Source: Hydrangea macrophylla
Taxonomy: Eukaryota; Streptophyta; Magnoliopsida; Cornales; Hydrangeaceae
Length of the DNA: 64,000 nt
Reading direction: 5' to 3'
Assembly: GCA_033977485.1 (NCBI GenBank)
Contig: CM066995.1
Span: forward strand, 53,009,162-53,073,161
Positions 47,255-57,107 of this stretch are shown here, one piece after another. Position numbers and translations under genes: made by a program. The notes under the pieces were generated by a model. The model was not told where the DNA came from and ran no database searches. It saw only the letters and a program-made list of their open reading frames with translations. How positions within the stretch are numbered: position 1 is the stretch's first letter; each line of letters starts with the position of its first letter.

Positions 47255-47580
47255 ACGCACGCGGCCCGCTCGCACAAGGTTGCCCCTTAGACAAAAATTT
47301 TAAGACTTTCTTATATATACTCTCAGTATCACATCGCGCTTAAACTCGCACGCGCGAGGGTGTCGCTCGAGCGGCTCGCTCGCGCGAGTTTGTGCCTTAG
47401 AAAATTTTCCAAATTTTTATAAAGACCTCTCAGGTCTTGTTCGCGCGTGAGATCACTCGCGCGCGACCCTCGCTCGAGCGATTTTCTAACTTAGAAAAAT
47501 TTTATGAACTTCAAAACAAGGCCTAAGTTTCGCGTGCGCGAAGGCCACTCGTGCGGTCCGCTCGCGCGAGGTCCCCTTTT
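47255..47580. repeat. GC-rich palindrome region upstream of the internal TATA box
   Basis: Words such as CTCGCACGCGCGAG, CTCGAGCGGCTCGCTCGCG, CGCGCGTGAG, CGCTCGAGCG and CTCGCGCGAGG recur, separated by AT-rich phrases with CCTTAGA and AAAATTTT. The same CTCG/CGAG vocabulary occurs in the LTR module. Confidence 0.9.
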
Positions 47581-47582
47581 CC

Positions 47583-47640
47583 CTATAAATAGGGCTGTCA
47601 CAGCCTAATTTTCAACACTCTCTCTTCTCTCTCTTCGTCT
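47583..47640 (+). promoter_or_regulatory. Putative internal promoter of the Athila-type element
   Basis: CTATAAATAGGG at about 47583-47594 is an excellent plant TATA box. It is followed about 30 bases on by AACACTCTCTCTTCTCTCTC, a CT-rich start and 5' UTR-like sequence. It lies directly downstream of the palindrome region, after the integrase stop and before the envelope-like gene. Confidence 0.6.
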
Positions 47641-47856
47641 TCTCTCTCTCACTCACGATCTCTCTCACTTTTTGCCTCCATAACCACCACACACCGCCAC
47701 CACAAATCACCGCTGGCCCACCCCATCGGACCGCCGCCGCAGTCCACCACCGGACCACTACCACCACACGATGCCGCCACCACCGCTGCACACACCCAAC
47801 CGCCGCCGCAACTCGCGACCAAATCTGTTCTCTTGCCCCTGACCCTTGAACCACAG

Positions 47857-49115
47857 GTACACACACATCTGTATATATATCTTTGCATATGTAGACAGTT
47901 AAATACGTCTATCTACACTTATATATACATATATATACGCACCCATACTACGAATCTTTAGACCTCAAGATCTAAAACCCTAACTTATACATATACATAC
48001 AGATTTCGTTACGTAGTTCGGTTGAGATCTTGTGCAATTTATTTATACATTTATACGACTATACACACATTCCTATACATATATTCACATACTCACACTG
48101 AGAACTGTGGTACATACATGAGAACCCTAAGCCCTGATCTGGACACACACTGATTTTATTTAGGGCTTTTAAATTGGGATTACATATATCTATACATGTG
48201 TGCGCATCAATAAGGTTTACATATTTGTATGAATATTCAATCATACTTAAACTGTTAAGCTCTGATAGTTTAAGCATACAAGTGTAGCAATTTTATTTAA
48301 GTACGATCAGTGCTGGTCCTTTACAACTCTAATTAATAGACTATTGGGGATATTTGTATCCACCGACATGTACATATACATATGTATTTCTGTCAACACA
48401 CCTTGATTGAGTATACAACCACAAATTTAATTCCAGCCTTAACCTTCACTTACAAGGTCTCAAATGTGTTCGAATCAAGTCTGTTTACATTTTGAGACAC
48501 ATATATTTACAATAATTGGCCTCATTAGCATTCCATGTCCATCTTGAGTAAACAATGCATTCACTACCCATTTAGTTTACGACCAATTCCTGTCCTAATT
48601 GACACTTGATCAGGGAGAATCAGACTTTCTTACAAGTTCAATTTTTGACTTTATTTAACAATTGAATAGTTAACTACACGTCTGAATCAAGAACAACATT
48701 AACCACAATCAGAGACTAGCACATTAATTTTTCAATTCAGACTTTCACGTAATTAGGATACTTAGAAAATTGATTTCAATTGTTATGTACTTTACATATT
48801 ACCTTTCTTCGAGCTTCTTTTAAAATGAATCAAAAACCTATGTTACATCATGAATTTCGTTTCTACGCTCGAATAAATTTTAGCACATAAGTTAATTCCT
48901 AACATTTCTGATCATATACGTTAAATTGATTGATCATTTAACACGCGGCAAGTACCCCGTGACTTGCCACAAAGTGTGTGCCCTTGTCGGGACGATGAGT
49001 GGGAAGGGGGCAGTCCCTTCTCACAGTTGCTAGGCGTCACCCTGTAGACCCATTTTATTTTAACTGTTGAATATATATTGATTACATCCCTGGCCGGGAT
49101 TCTTTTTATTTGCAG
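47857..49115 (+). other. Putative intron in the leader of the envelope-like gene
   Basis: A CCACAG|GTACAC donor follows a CT- and C-rich exon-like stretch (47610-47856). ATTTGCAG|GTGACC at 49115 is preceded by a T-rich tract. Splicing would place the start codon at 49236 about 120 bases into the second exon. The 1259 bp between have no coding frame. The acceptor type and spacing are inferred only from sequence. Confidence 0.5.
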
Positions 49116-50923
49116 GTGACCCTTCCCTTCCCCTCTTCCCTATCCCTTTTCTCTTTCTTTTTCTGGGTTTAGCCAATTTTTTAGAACCGACATTTTCAAT
49201 TTTTTATTTTACACCTACACCCCCCTTAGTAAACCATGACTAAAAGACCCGTCAAATCTACTTCTAGCTCTCAACCGCCCCAAAAGAAATCTAAGGGCAA
49301 AGAAAAACAAACCCAACCGCATCAAGACGACCCTAACCCGAATGAACTTTCACTAAAATATGCCAACCGAGGTCTCAACTATGAGACCGCCATCGACGCT
49401 GAATTCTTCACTTCCGATGTTGCTGCCAAATGGGGCTATAACACGTTGACAGCCCAAAAACTGGCCCAACTCCTATTTTTTCAAAACCCTGACCTCATTA
49501 GCTACCCTTGCCTTGTACGCCTCTTCTATCAAAACCTTAGATACCACAAAGCATCCCTGAGCCAGCACGCCTATCTTAGCACCACCCTACATGGCTGTCA
49601 TGTTATGATAAACCCAGATAATATCCTCGATGCCCTCCAACTTCCCTCCTACTCTTATGAGGTTCCCAAACTTAACGTTCTCTCTAAACTCCACCTCTTC
49701 ACCCACATTACTCAGAATATGTGCGGCAGCCGCACTGGTTCAGTGCAAACCATACCTCGATCTCACATGCCCTGCCAGATGTGGTTCGTCGACCATGTCT
49801 TTAAACGCAACCTTTACCCCCTCTGCCACGAACAAGAACGCACCAAAGAAATCCACCATGCCCTCCATGCTGTCTACCATGACGACTGGTTCCACCACCA
49901 AAGAAATGGCATGCGTATTGCCAACCATACCATTGACCACAACACCAGCTCTAACCTCCTCTTGCCCTACCCCCGTACGATCACAGCCATCCTTCGGTCT
50001 AAAGCCTTCCTTATATCTTCCAATGAGCCCATAGATAGCCGTATCCCAGAGTTCACTTTCGTCGATTAGAAGTTGAGCCTGGATCACTTAGATATGGAGG
50101 TTAGGAGGGCCAGGGACCAGGCCTAGGCGCGTCGGCAGGCCCAGCCCTGGGCAAAGGCCACATAGGCCAATGCCTAGGGCCCCCAATTCTCTTAACATTT
50201 TAAGGGCCCCAATTTTTTAAATATTTACTTCTAGTATTAGACCAATTCAAATGCATTTTCCAGCCCAAAAGAAAAGGCCCAAAGCCTCCATACTAAACTT
50301 CTAAAAGTAAAAGACCACTCTCCTAAGATACTGATAGTCTGATACATACGTGTATCTATTCCTATATAGGCTACTGGCTATATTCCTTGATATTGATGCC
50401 CCCAAACCAAACCAAATATTTATTCCCAACAAAAAAAACCCTTCAAACCCCAGACCCCTTTCCACCAGCAATGCGCCATCTATACGGACTGGTATATCAA
50501 AAGCATTCGCTGCATTCCCAGCCCAATTGAAAAGATTGCTTCGTCTGTGGCTCTCCAGCCTCTCCGTCTCCGGTAATCTCTCTCTCTCTCTCTCTCTCTC
50601 TTTAACTTTGAGTCTTCACCATTGCTCCAGTAATTCAATTGTTTGTTGGGTTTCAATAGATGGCTTGTGGATTTGAAGATTTAATTGTTGATTTTTATTT
50701 TTTTTAGAAGTATTTATTAGTTATGAAGTTGTCAATTGTGTTTGTTTGGAAGGAGTTTTGGGCTGATTTTTTCTCTTTATGTCATTGATTTTAGGTTATT
50801 TTTTGTGTGCATCTCAACTATTTGTTTTAATATCTAGCTTAAACTTATGGTTATTTAAGGTCTAGGCGTCTAGCTTATGGTTTCTAAACTTTATTGGTAT
50901 AGGATTGGTTATTGGTTGTGGAA

Positions 50924-53590
50924 ATGCCTCCTAGGAAGCATGTTTCCGGATATGAGAAAAGAAAGAAAAAACAAAAGTTAGAAGGGCTGATTCAATCTCA
51001 AGTCGGAGCACTTAATAAATTTTTTAGTAGACAAATAGAGAATGAAGTTCCAAATGAAGGTCCAATTGAAGTTCCAATTGAAGGTCCAAATGAAGGTCCA
51101 AATGAAGTTCCAACCGTCGAAGTAGTGAATGAGGAAGAGGAACTTCGGGCCGAGAATTGTAATGAAGAAGGTCCAAATGAAGTTCCAACCGTCGAAGTAG
51201 TGAATGAGGAAGAGGAACTTCGGGCCGAGAATTGTAATGAAGAAGGTCCAAATGAAGTTCCAACCGTCGAAGTAGTGAATGAGGAAGAGGAACTTTGGGC
51301 CGAGAATTGTAATGAAGAACACGAAGAATTAGTGAATGAGGGAAATGAACATCGGGGAGAAGAATTTGCATCTTCAAACTTATATGATCCCATAAATTGG
51401 GGCAATGTTGATCAAGCGATCAGGGACTTACTAGTAGAAAGAGGTCCTGTAAGAGATTGTGATATCCATTTTCGATATCCAAAAGATGAAGGTAAAAGAC
51501 ATTTCTCTTCCGTGCATTACATTAGACATTTACCAAACAAAGAAAAGCATGAGAGAAAATGGCTAATCTACTCGGTTGTTGGGAACAAGGTGTTTTGCTT
51601 TTGTTGTAAGTTGTTTAAGAAAGAAGGAAACAATACACATTTGGCGAATGAAGGATTTAATGATTGGAAAATTCTTGCTCAGAGGCTTAAAACTCATGAA
51701 ACTAGTAATGAGCACATTACTTGCATGAACATGTGGATTGAATTAGATATGAGAATGAAAAAGAATAAAACAATTGATAAAAGTGCACAAGAACAAATTA
51801 ACAAAGAGAAAGAACATTGGAGACAAGTATTAGTGAGGATACTTGCTGTGGTGAAAACGCTTGCTAAGAATAATTTAGCATTTCGTGGAGACAATGAGAA
51901 GGTTTATCAAGAAAATAATGGAAATTTTTTAAGTCTCATTGAAATGATTGCTGAATTTGATACTGTAATGCAAGAGCATATGCGACGTATTGAAAAGCGT
52001 GAGGTTCATTATCACTATCTTGGCCACAAAATCCAAAATGAATTGATAGTAATGTTGGCAAGTGAGATTAAAGGTACAATTGTTAGAAAGATCAAAGGAG
52101 CAAAGTACTTTTCAATTATACTAGATTGTACCCCAGATGTAAGTCATGAAGAACAAATGACTCTTGTAATTCGATGTATAGATGTTTCAACGAGTCCGAT
52201 AAAAGTGGAAGAGTTCTTTTTAGAGTTCTTAAAAGTGCATGACACGTCAGGGCTTGGACTTTTTAATGAGCTTAAAGAAGTATTGAACACTCTTCAACTT
52301 GACATCGGTGATGTGAGGGGACAAGGATATGACAATGGATCTAATATGAAGGGAAAACATAGGGGTGTGCAAAGTAGGCTGTTAGAAATCAATCCTAGAG
52401 CGTTCTATACTCCATGTGGTTGTCATAGTCTTAACCTTGCGCTATGTGATATGGCCAACTCTTGTTCAAAAGCTATATCTTTCTTTGGAGTGGTTCAAAG
52501 AATATATGCAATGTTTTCATCTTCCACGAAGAGATGGAAAGTTTTCAAAGATCATGTTGATGGTCTCACTCTTAAGCCATTGTCACAAACACGTTGGGAA
52601 AGTCGGGTTGAAAGTGTTAAAGCATTACGTTATCAAGCTCCACAAATAAGAGATGCTTTGGTTCACTTGGCAAGTACTAGTGAAGATCCCAAAACAAAGA
52701 GTGAAGCTGAGTCTCTTGCAACATATGAAATTGAGAATTTTGAATTCTTGCTTGGCATGATAATATGGCATAATCTATTGTTTGCTATTAATCTTGTTAG
52801 TAAGACCCTTCAAACTGAGGATATGCATATGGATGTTGCTCTGGATCAATTAAAAGGACTCATTTCCTACTTAGAAAGTTATAGAGAAACTGGGTTTCAA
52901 GATGCCATGATTGAAGCTAAAGAAGTTGCCACTGTAATGGAGATTGAGCCAATATTTCGTGAAAAACGAGTAATTCGTAGGAAAAAACAATTTGATGAGA
53001 ATGTTAGTGAAGAGGCAATACAATTACCCGAGGAATCCTTTCGAGTTAATTACTTCCTATACATAGTTGATCAAGCTCTTTCTTCACTTAAGAGTAGGTT
53101 TGAACAATTTCATGCATATGAAGAAACTTTTGGCTTTTTGTTTGATTTGGAGAAGTTGAAATCTATGGATGGTGATAGTTTGAAGACTTGTTGTGCCAAC
53201 CTTGAAAGTTTTCTAAAACATGACTTGCATTCGGATATTGATGGAAGCGATTTATTTTCAGAATTGAAGGTCTTGAAAGAAGTTTTACCAAACAAAATAA
53301 AAAAGTCAATTGAAGTGCTTAATTATTTGAAAGCAATGGAAGGATGTTTCCCAAATGCATGGATTTCTTATAGAATACTCTTGACTATACCAGTTACAGT
53401 TGCATCTGCAGAAAGAAGCTTCTCCAAGTTGAAGTTGATCAAATCGTATCTACGTTCAACTATGTCACAAGAAAGATTGAATGGATTGGCAATGTTATCT
53501 ATTGAAAAGGATATGATAGAAAAGCTCGATTATACTAGTTTAATTAGTAATTTTGCGGCTAAGAATGCGAGAAGGGTAATGTTTAGGTGA
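50924..53590 (+). CDS. hAT transposase, uninterrupted (TTF-type finger, DUF4371 and hAT dimerisation)
   Basis: The preferred start is the ATG at 50924 (MPPRKHVSGYEKRKKKQK, the usual start of this family), giving 888 residues; an in-frame ATG at 50912 adds four. An acidic region with three 25-residue repeats (about 57-131) is followed by a TTF-type zinc-finger region (RKWLIYSVVGNKVFCFCCKL). Then come the catalytic region with ILDCTPDVSHEEQM and GQGYDNGSNMKGKHRGVQ carrying conserved aspartates, CGCHSLNLAL, LSQTRWESRVESV, and the C-terminal hAT dimerisation domain (about 811-870: TVASAERSFSKLKLIKSYLR). There is no stop or frameshift across 2.67 kb, unlike the surrounding gag-pol. It should cut and paste elements with matching ends, including the sibling at 27276-28201. 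Confidence 0.92.
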   Translation: MPPRKHVSGYEKRKKKQKLEGLIQSQVGALNKFFSRQIENEVPNEGPIEVPIEGPNEGPNEVPTVEVVNEEEELRAENCNEEGPNEVPTVEVVNEEEELRAENCNEEGPNEVPTVEVVNEEEELWAENCNEEHEELVNEGNEHRGEEFASSNLYDPINWGNVDQAIRDLLVERGPVRDCDIHFRYPKDEGKRHFSSVHYIRHLPNKEKHERKWLIYSVVGNKVFCFCCKLFKKEGNNTHLANEGFNDWKILAQRLKTHETSNEHITCMNMWIELDMRMKKNKTIDKSAQEQINKEKEHWRQVLVRILAVVKTLAKNNLAFRGDNEKVYQENNGNFLSLIEMIAEFDTVMQEHMRRIEKREVHYHYLGHKIQNELIVMLASEIKGTIVRKIKGAKYFSIILDCTPDVSHEEQMTLVIRCIDVSTSPIKVEEFFLEFLKVHDTSGLGLFNELKEVLNTLQLDIGDVRGQGYDNGSNMKGKHRGVQSRLLEINPRAFYTPCGCHSLNLALCDMANSCSKAISFFGVVQRIYAMFSSSTKRWKVFKDHVDGLTLKPLSQTRWESRVESVKALRYQAPQIRDALVHLASTSEDPKTKSEAESLATYEIENFEFLLGMIIWHNLLFAINLVSKTLQTEDMHMDVALDQLKGLISYLESYRETGFQDAMIEAKEVATVMEIEPIFREKRVIRRKKQFDENVSEEAIQLPEESFRVNYFLYIVDQALSSLKSRFEQFHAYEETFGFLFDLEKLKSMDGDSLKTCCANLESFLKHDLHSDIDGSDLFSELKVLKEVLPNKIKKSIEVLNYLKAMEGCFPNAWISYRILLTIPVTVASAERSFSKLKLIKSYLRSTMSQERLNGLAMLSIEKDMIEKLDYTSLISNFAAKNARRVMFR
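51092..51316 (+). repeat. Three tandem 75-bp units in the transposase N-terminus
   Basis: Units start at 51092, 51167 and 51242 and encode EGPNEVPTVEVVNEEEEL plus RAENCNE. They are nearly identical (one R-to-W change in the third), indicating recent in-frame expansion. A shorter EVPIEGPNEGPNE run precedes them. Confidence 0.93.
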
Positions 53591-53837
53591 TAGGTTAGAA
53601 TACTTTTTGCCTTCTTGTAAAGTGGATTGCTCTAAGCTAAGTGTATGCTAGGTTGTTTTTTGTATCGCATTTTAGTTAAATGCTTTGTTTTGCTGCTAAA
53701 AATGCGAGAAGGGTAATGTATAGGTGATATGTTAGAATACTTTTTACCTTGTTGTAAAGTGGATTGCTCTAAAGCTAATTATATGCAAGGTTATTTTTTG
53801 TATCGTATTTTAGTTAAATACTTTGTGCTAATAAATA
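53564..53837. repeat. Tandem duplication, period 137, at the 3' end of the hAT gene
   Basis: AATGCGAGAAGGGTAATG at 53564 recurs at 53701, followed in both by AGGTGATA, TTAGAATACTTTTT, AAAGTGGATTGCTCTAA and TTTTTTGTATCG. The first unit includes the last codons and stop of the transposase. Confidence 0.9.
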
Positions 53838-54241
53838 GAGGGCCCCATTTTAGAAGCTCGCTTAGGGCCCCCGAAAACTCAGGGCCGGCCCTGCGAGTCG
53901 GGAGTGAGAGGTACAACGTCCACCTCCACCGGAGGATACCCCTTATGCATGGACCTATGGGGACGTGTGTGCTTTTCGTGGAGAAACCCTCTGGCTGCAG
54001 TTATATATGCGTTCTTATTTCCAGCTCGCTCATCCAGATCAGCTGGACGACATCCTTGCTCAGGGAGAGACTGCATACTAGTCGACATTTCCACGACCGG
54101 CACAGCAAGTTACTGAAGAGGCTGGCGAGGAGGAGGAGGAGGCTGGTAATGATGGTATTGATGCTGGTGATGGTGATGGTGATACTGGGCAGGGGAGCAC
54201 AAGGTTGGAGTTGGTGTTGGTGGAGGGAGATGATGAGTAGG

Positions 54242-54918
54242 TAGGTTTGGTTGGCTGATTGGACATTTGTTTTTCTCTTTTTCTTGTATTTGGTGGGTGG
54301 GTATAGACATTCTCAGACAGTCGGCTTGTATATTATTTTATGTTTATGCTTTTATGTTTCATTTTCATTTTCATTTATCTTTGTTATTATGACTCAGATG
54401 TACCCGGCTTCGACCGGCTTACTTTATCTTCGTATTTCTTTTCATTTGTTTCATTTGGGTCTGTATTATTTTATTTCTGCATTTTTTCTTTTCTTTGTGG
54501 TTTGACTATATTCCTGCACTTAAATTAGTCGCACAGTCAACATTACTGCTTATTGGTTATGCTTCCACATTCATAGTTATTTACATAACATTTTGAATTA
54601 TTAACTTGTGAGAACTTCATGGAAATTATTAATAAAAAGCAAATCCAATCCCATTGAACTATCCAGGAATCAATAAGGTTCAGGTTTGGGGGAAGTTATG
54701 CAAAAATTCATTGAGAGTCATCCTAGGTTGCATAAGTTTAAATTTTACTCGTTCCTGCTATACATACTCAGTAATCAGTACCGTTAATTTTGTTTCTTAT
54801 CCTAATAACTAAAACTAATAAGGATTCAGTTGTGATCTATTTATGGTTTCAGGTTTAGACTTTCCACAAATCCATATAGGTTACCTCGATCCTTAGATCT
54901 CATTTTTATCTTGGTACT
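54242..54918 (+). other. Non-coding stretch between the envelope-like gene and the third ORF
   Basis: T-rich, without a credible frame. It contains GTTTGGGGGAAGTT-type purine words near 54687. Confidence 0.5.
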
Positions 54919-55662
54919 ATGGACCATCCTATATCTCCTCCTTCTTCACCCGATAGGTCCCCTAGTGTGTCGAGTCGTCATTCCGACTCTAGTTCATGCA
55001 CCGATGTCACCTCACCGAGTCCTAGTGTAGCCAAACCTTACGGTCCAATCGGTCGTCCCGGTTGGTGCCGTCGTCATCCTCTTGTACCCATTACTATTTG
55101 TTCTAATTCTTCAAACGAGGATGATCTATTTAGCGATGATCCCACTGTTATCGATGGTTCGTATGGTGCCCCACCTACTTCCTATGAGTCTTCTTCTTCA
55201 TCAGATTCGGTCGAGTACTCGACCGATGACGATGAGGCCGAGGATGATGAGGGAGTTATGTCGAGTCTTGATGCCGTTCATTCAGTTGAGCCGATTACGA
55301 CCACTATCCCTTCACCCGAGGTTACCTATCCTTATAGGGATTTACCTGATTTCGTGCCGGATGTTGTTCAACAACGTCCGGGTCATCCTGATTGGTCTCC
55401 TGAGGACATAGCCTCTATTTTTGCACCTTATGCCAGTTTTGAGGATGATGTGGTAGATTTGGGACTAGGTATCACCGTCGAGGATGAGGACGAGGAGATA
55501 GAGCTGCCTTTTGATCCTGTTGCACATCCAGACTGGGAGTTGATTGATTCGTATGTCTGCTCTGACATGCCACCTCCTTTAAATGTTTTTCGCAGTGTGG
55601 ACGTGCTGGTTATCTTCACTGAGGCATATATCCATGTCATTGTCATGTTCCCACCTGCATAG
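54919..55662 (+). CDS. Intact acidic ORF between the envelope-like gene and the 3' LTR of the Athila element
   Basis: A 247-codon frame starts at 54919 (MDHPISPPSSPDRSP). It opens with a Ser/Pro-rich part, then a Ser/Asp/Glu-rich acidic middle (SSSSSDSVEYSTDDDEAEDD), and ends with a hydrophobic tail (VLVIFTEAYIHVIVMF). Three related motifs are spaced along it: GRPGW, GHPDW and AHPDW, each followed by charged residues. I recognise no known domain. It lies in the position of accessory ORFs of some Athila/Tat elements and is open while gag-pol is riddled with stops. Function unknown; a late-expressed accessory protein or a chance-preserved frame are both possible. Confidence 0.6.
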   Translation: MDHPISPPSSPDRSPSVSSRHSDSSSCTDVTSPSPSVAKPYGPIGRPGWCRRHPLVPITICSNSSNEDDLFSDDPTVIDGSYGAPPTSYESSSSSDSVEYSTDDDEAEDDEGVMSSLDAVHSVEPITTTIPSPEVTYPYRDLPDFVPDVVQQRPGHPDWSPEDIASIFAPYASFEDDVVDLGLGITVEDEDEEIELPFDPVAHPDWELIDSYVCSDMPPPLNVFRSVDVLVIFTEAYIHVIVMFPPA

Positions 55663-57091
55663 GGATATGTGGTGACTAGGTTTGAGGGAGTATTTTTGGA
55701 TTTTTTGTATTTTAGGAGTAGTCTTTTATTTTTGTTATGTTTCATTTGTTATTCAGTTTTATTTTGTTTTAATAGTTTCCGTTGTTTTCATTTCGTTAAG
55801 TCGTTATTCCTTTCATTCGTTGTAAAAAAAATATATGTAAAAAGAGAAACCTTAACTCTAGTAGTAGTGATAATAAATAAAGTACGCTTTCTTATATGTT
55901 TTCTTAATATTGTTCAATGTTTTCCATTATTTCTTGTTCGACTAGATGTCATTAAAATTTGAGATTAAGAGAGTATGTAATCAAATATCTACTGAAGTTA
56001 TGAAGGTATGTCTTGAAAGTATGTATCATTGGAATCATTGTTTAATATCTTATACTTGCATATTTACTTTTGCACGGCACGTAGTCACGTGGATGCATGT
56101 TGATATTGAATTATAATATAGCTTGGATTTCTAGATTGTAATATTGTGGAGACTAAAACCTGGTGAGCCTTAGAGCCTTTCATCGTTTTGAGGGTTTTAA
56201 ATTTACTCTATCGAATCTCTTTGACAAAGCATGATATGTCGTTGGTTAGTCTCAATATGTCTGTATTTTGATTGAAAGTCGAGTTAGTGTTGTAATTACC
56301 ATGCTAAAAAAAAACTATTTTCTTTAATATCATAATATTGGAGAATCATGTGACTCTAGGAAATGATATTAGGCCATCTATCCTTATAAACCCTTTTGGC
56401 CTTTGACCTACCCAATAAAATAATTTTATATCCTTCGTTAGCCCTTTGAGCCTTTAAATAAGCCATTTCTTTGTTCGCCTATTATCCTACCCACTCCAAT
56501 ATGGAGTTCGCCACTATAAAAATTTATCTAGCCCATGTCCAAGAGTAGTTGGAGAATAGTTTTTCATAAAGAAATCGAGCTAATAAATAAAAAATGGAGT
56601 ATTGAGTAGTTAATAAAAAAAAAAGAAGAAGTGATAGCTATAAAAAAAAAAGGGGAAAGAAAATATATATATAAAAAAAAAAGAAAAGAAAAGATTAAGA
56701 GGAAAAAAAAAGAAAAAAATATATGAAGTAGTAGGAAAAAAGAATAAATAGTCGTTGTAGTAAAAGTTCGTGTGTTATACGTTAAGGCTATTCACAGTTA
56801 CTCTTGATAATTTAAAGTTTTACTTGAATTTGGTTTTATCAAGGAAGGATGTCGATGTTGAAATATTGAAATTTTAAATAAAATTTTTTTTACAAGATAA
56901 TAAAGATGGTTGTGGGTGACTTGTTGACGAGAACCCTCACGAGACTTCACTCGTCTGACTAGGGACACCTAGAGGTTTAAAAAGCTTGTTACACATGCTA
57001 AGTGCAATCGTTATCCATGCGAAAATGGAGTAGGAATTCTATTTTTAGTAGCAGTTTTATTTTCATTTTCTTTTTGCTTAGGGACTAGCAA
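55663..57091 (+). other. 3' untranslated region of the Athila element with an A/G-rich tract
   Basis: No coding frame of note. A long purine-rich stretch of A runs with scattered G lies at about 56590-56745. Confidence 0.6.
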
Positions 57092-57107
57092 AATGTAGCT
57101 TTGGGGG
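57092..57107 (+). other. Polypurine tract region of the Athila element
   Basis: AATGTAGCTTTGGGGG directly precedes the TGATCGGGAG start of the 3' LTR; the terminal G run is the minimal tract. Confidence 0.7.

Larger units (their letters stand above)
50136..53893 (+). mobile_element. Complete hAT transposon nested in the Athila element
   Basis: Ends are CAGGCCCAGCCCTGGGC and CAGGGCCGGCCCTG. The 8-bp flanks CGCGTCGG (50128-50135) and CGAGTCGG (53894-53901) differ at one base. Subterminal GGGCCCCC words occur at both sides. It encodes one long transposase read left to right. Confidence 0.88.
49236..54241 (+). pseudogene. Athila envelope-like protein gene, split by the hAT insertion
   Basis: A 277-codon frame starts at 49236 with a basic, Ser/Gln/Lys-rich N-terminus and continues with the conserved Athila envelope-like region (NYETAIDAEFF, LLFFQNPDLISYPCLVRLFY, MPCQMWFVDHVFKRNLYPLC) to TAG at 50067-50069. 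The same frame runs on past the stop to the hAT target site. On the far side (53902-54241) an acidic C-terminal tail rich in E, G and D continues, with one more TAG. No clear transmembrane segment is seen in the surviving frame. It is not expressible as one protein. Confidence 0.75.

Noticed and set aside
47612..47888. Minus-strand frames rich in V, W, R and G
   Set aside because: They are shadows of a C-rich leader exon on the plus strand.
53729..54244. 171-codon frame on the plus strand at the hAT right end
   Set aside because: It crosses the transposon boundary; the acidic frame of the envelope-like gene in another phase fits the context better.
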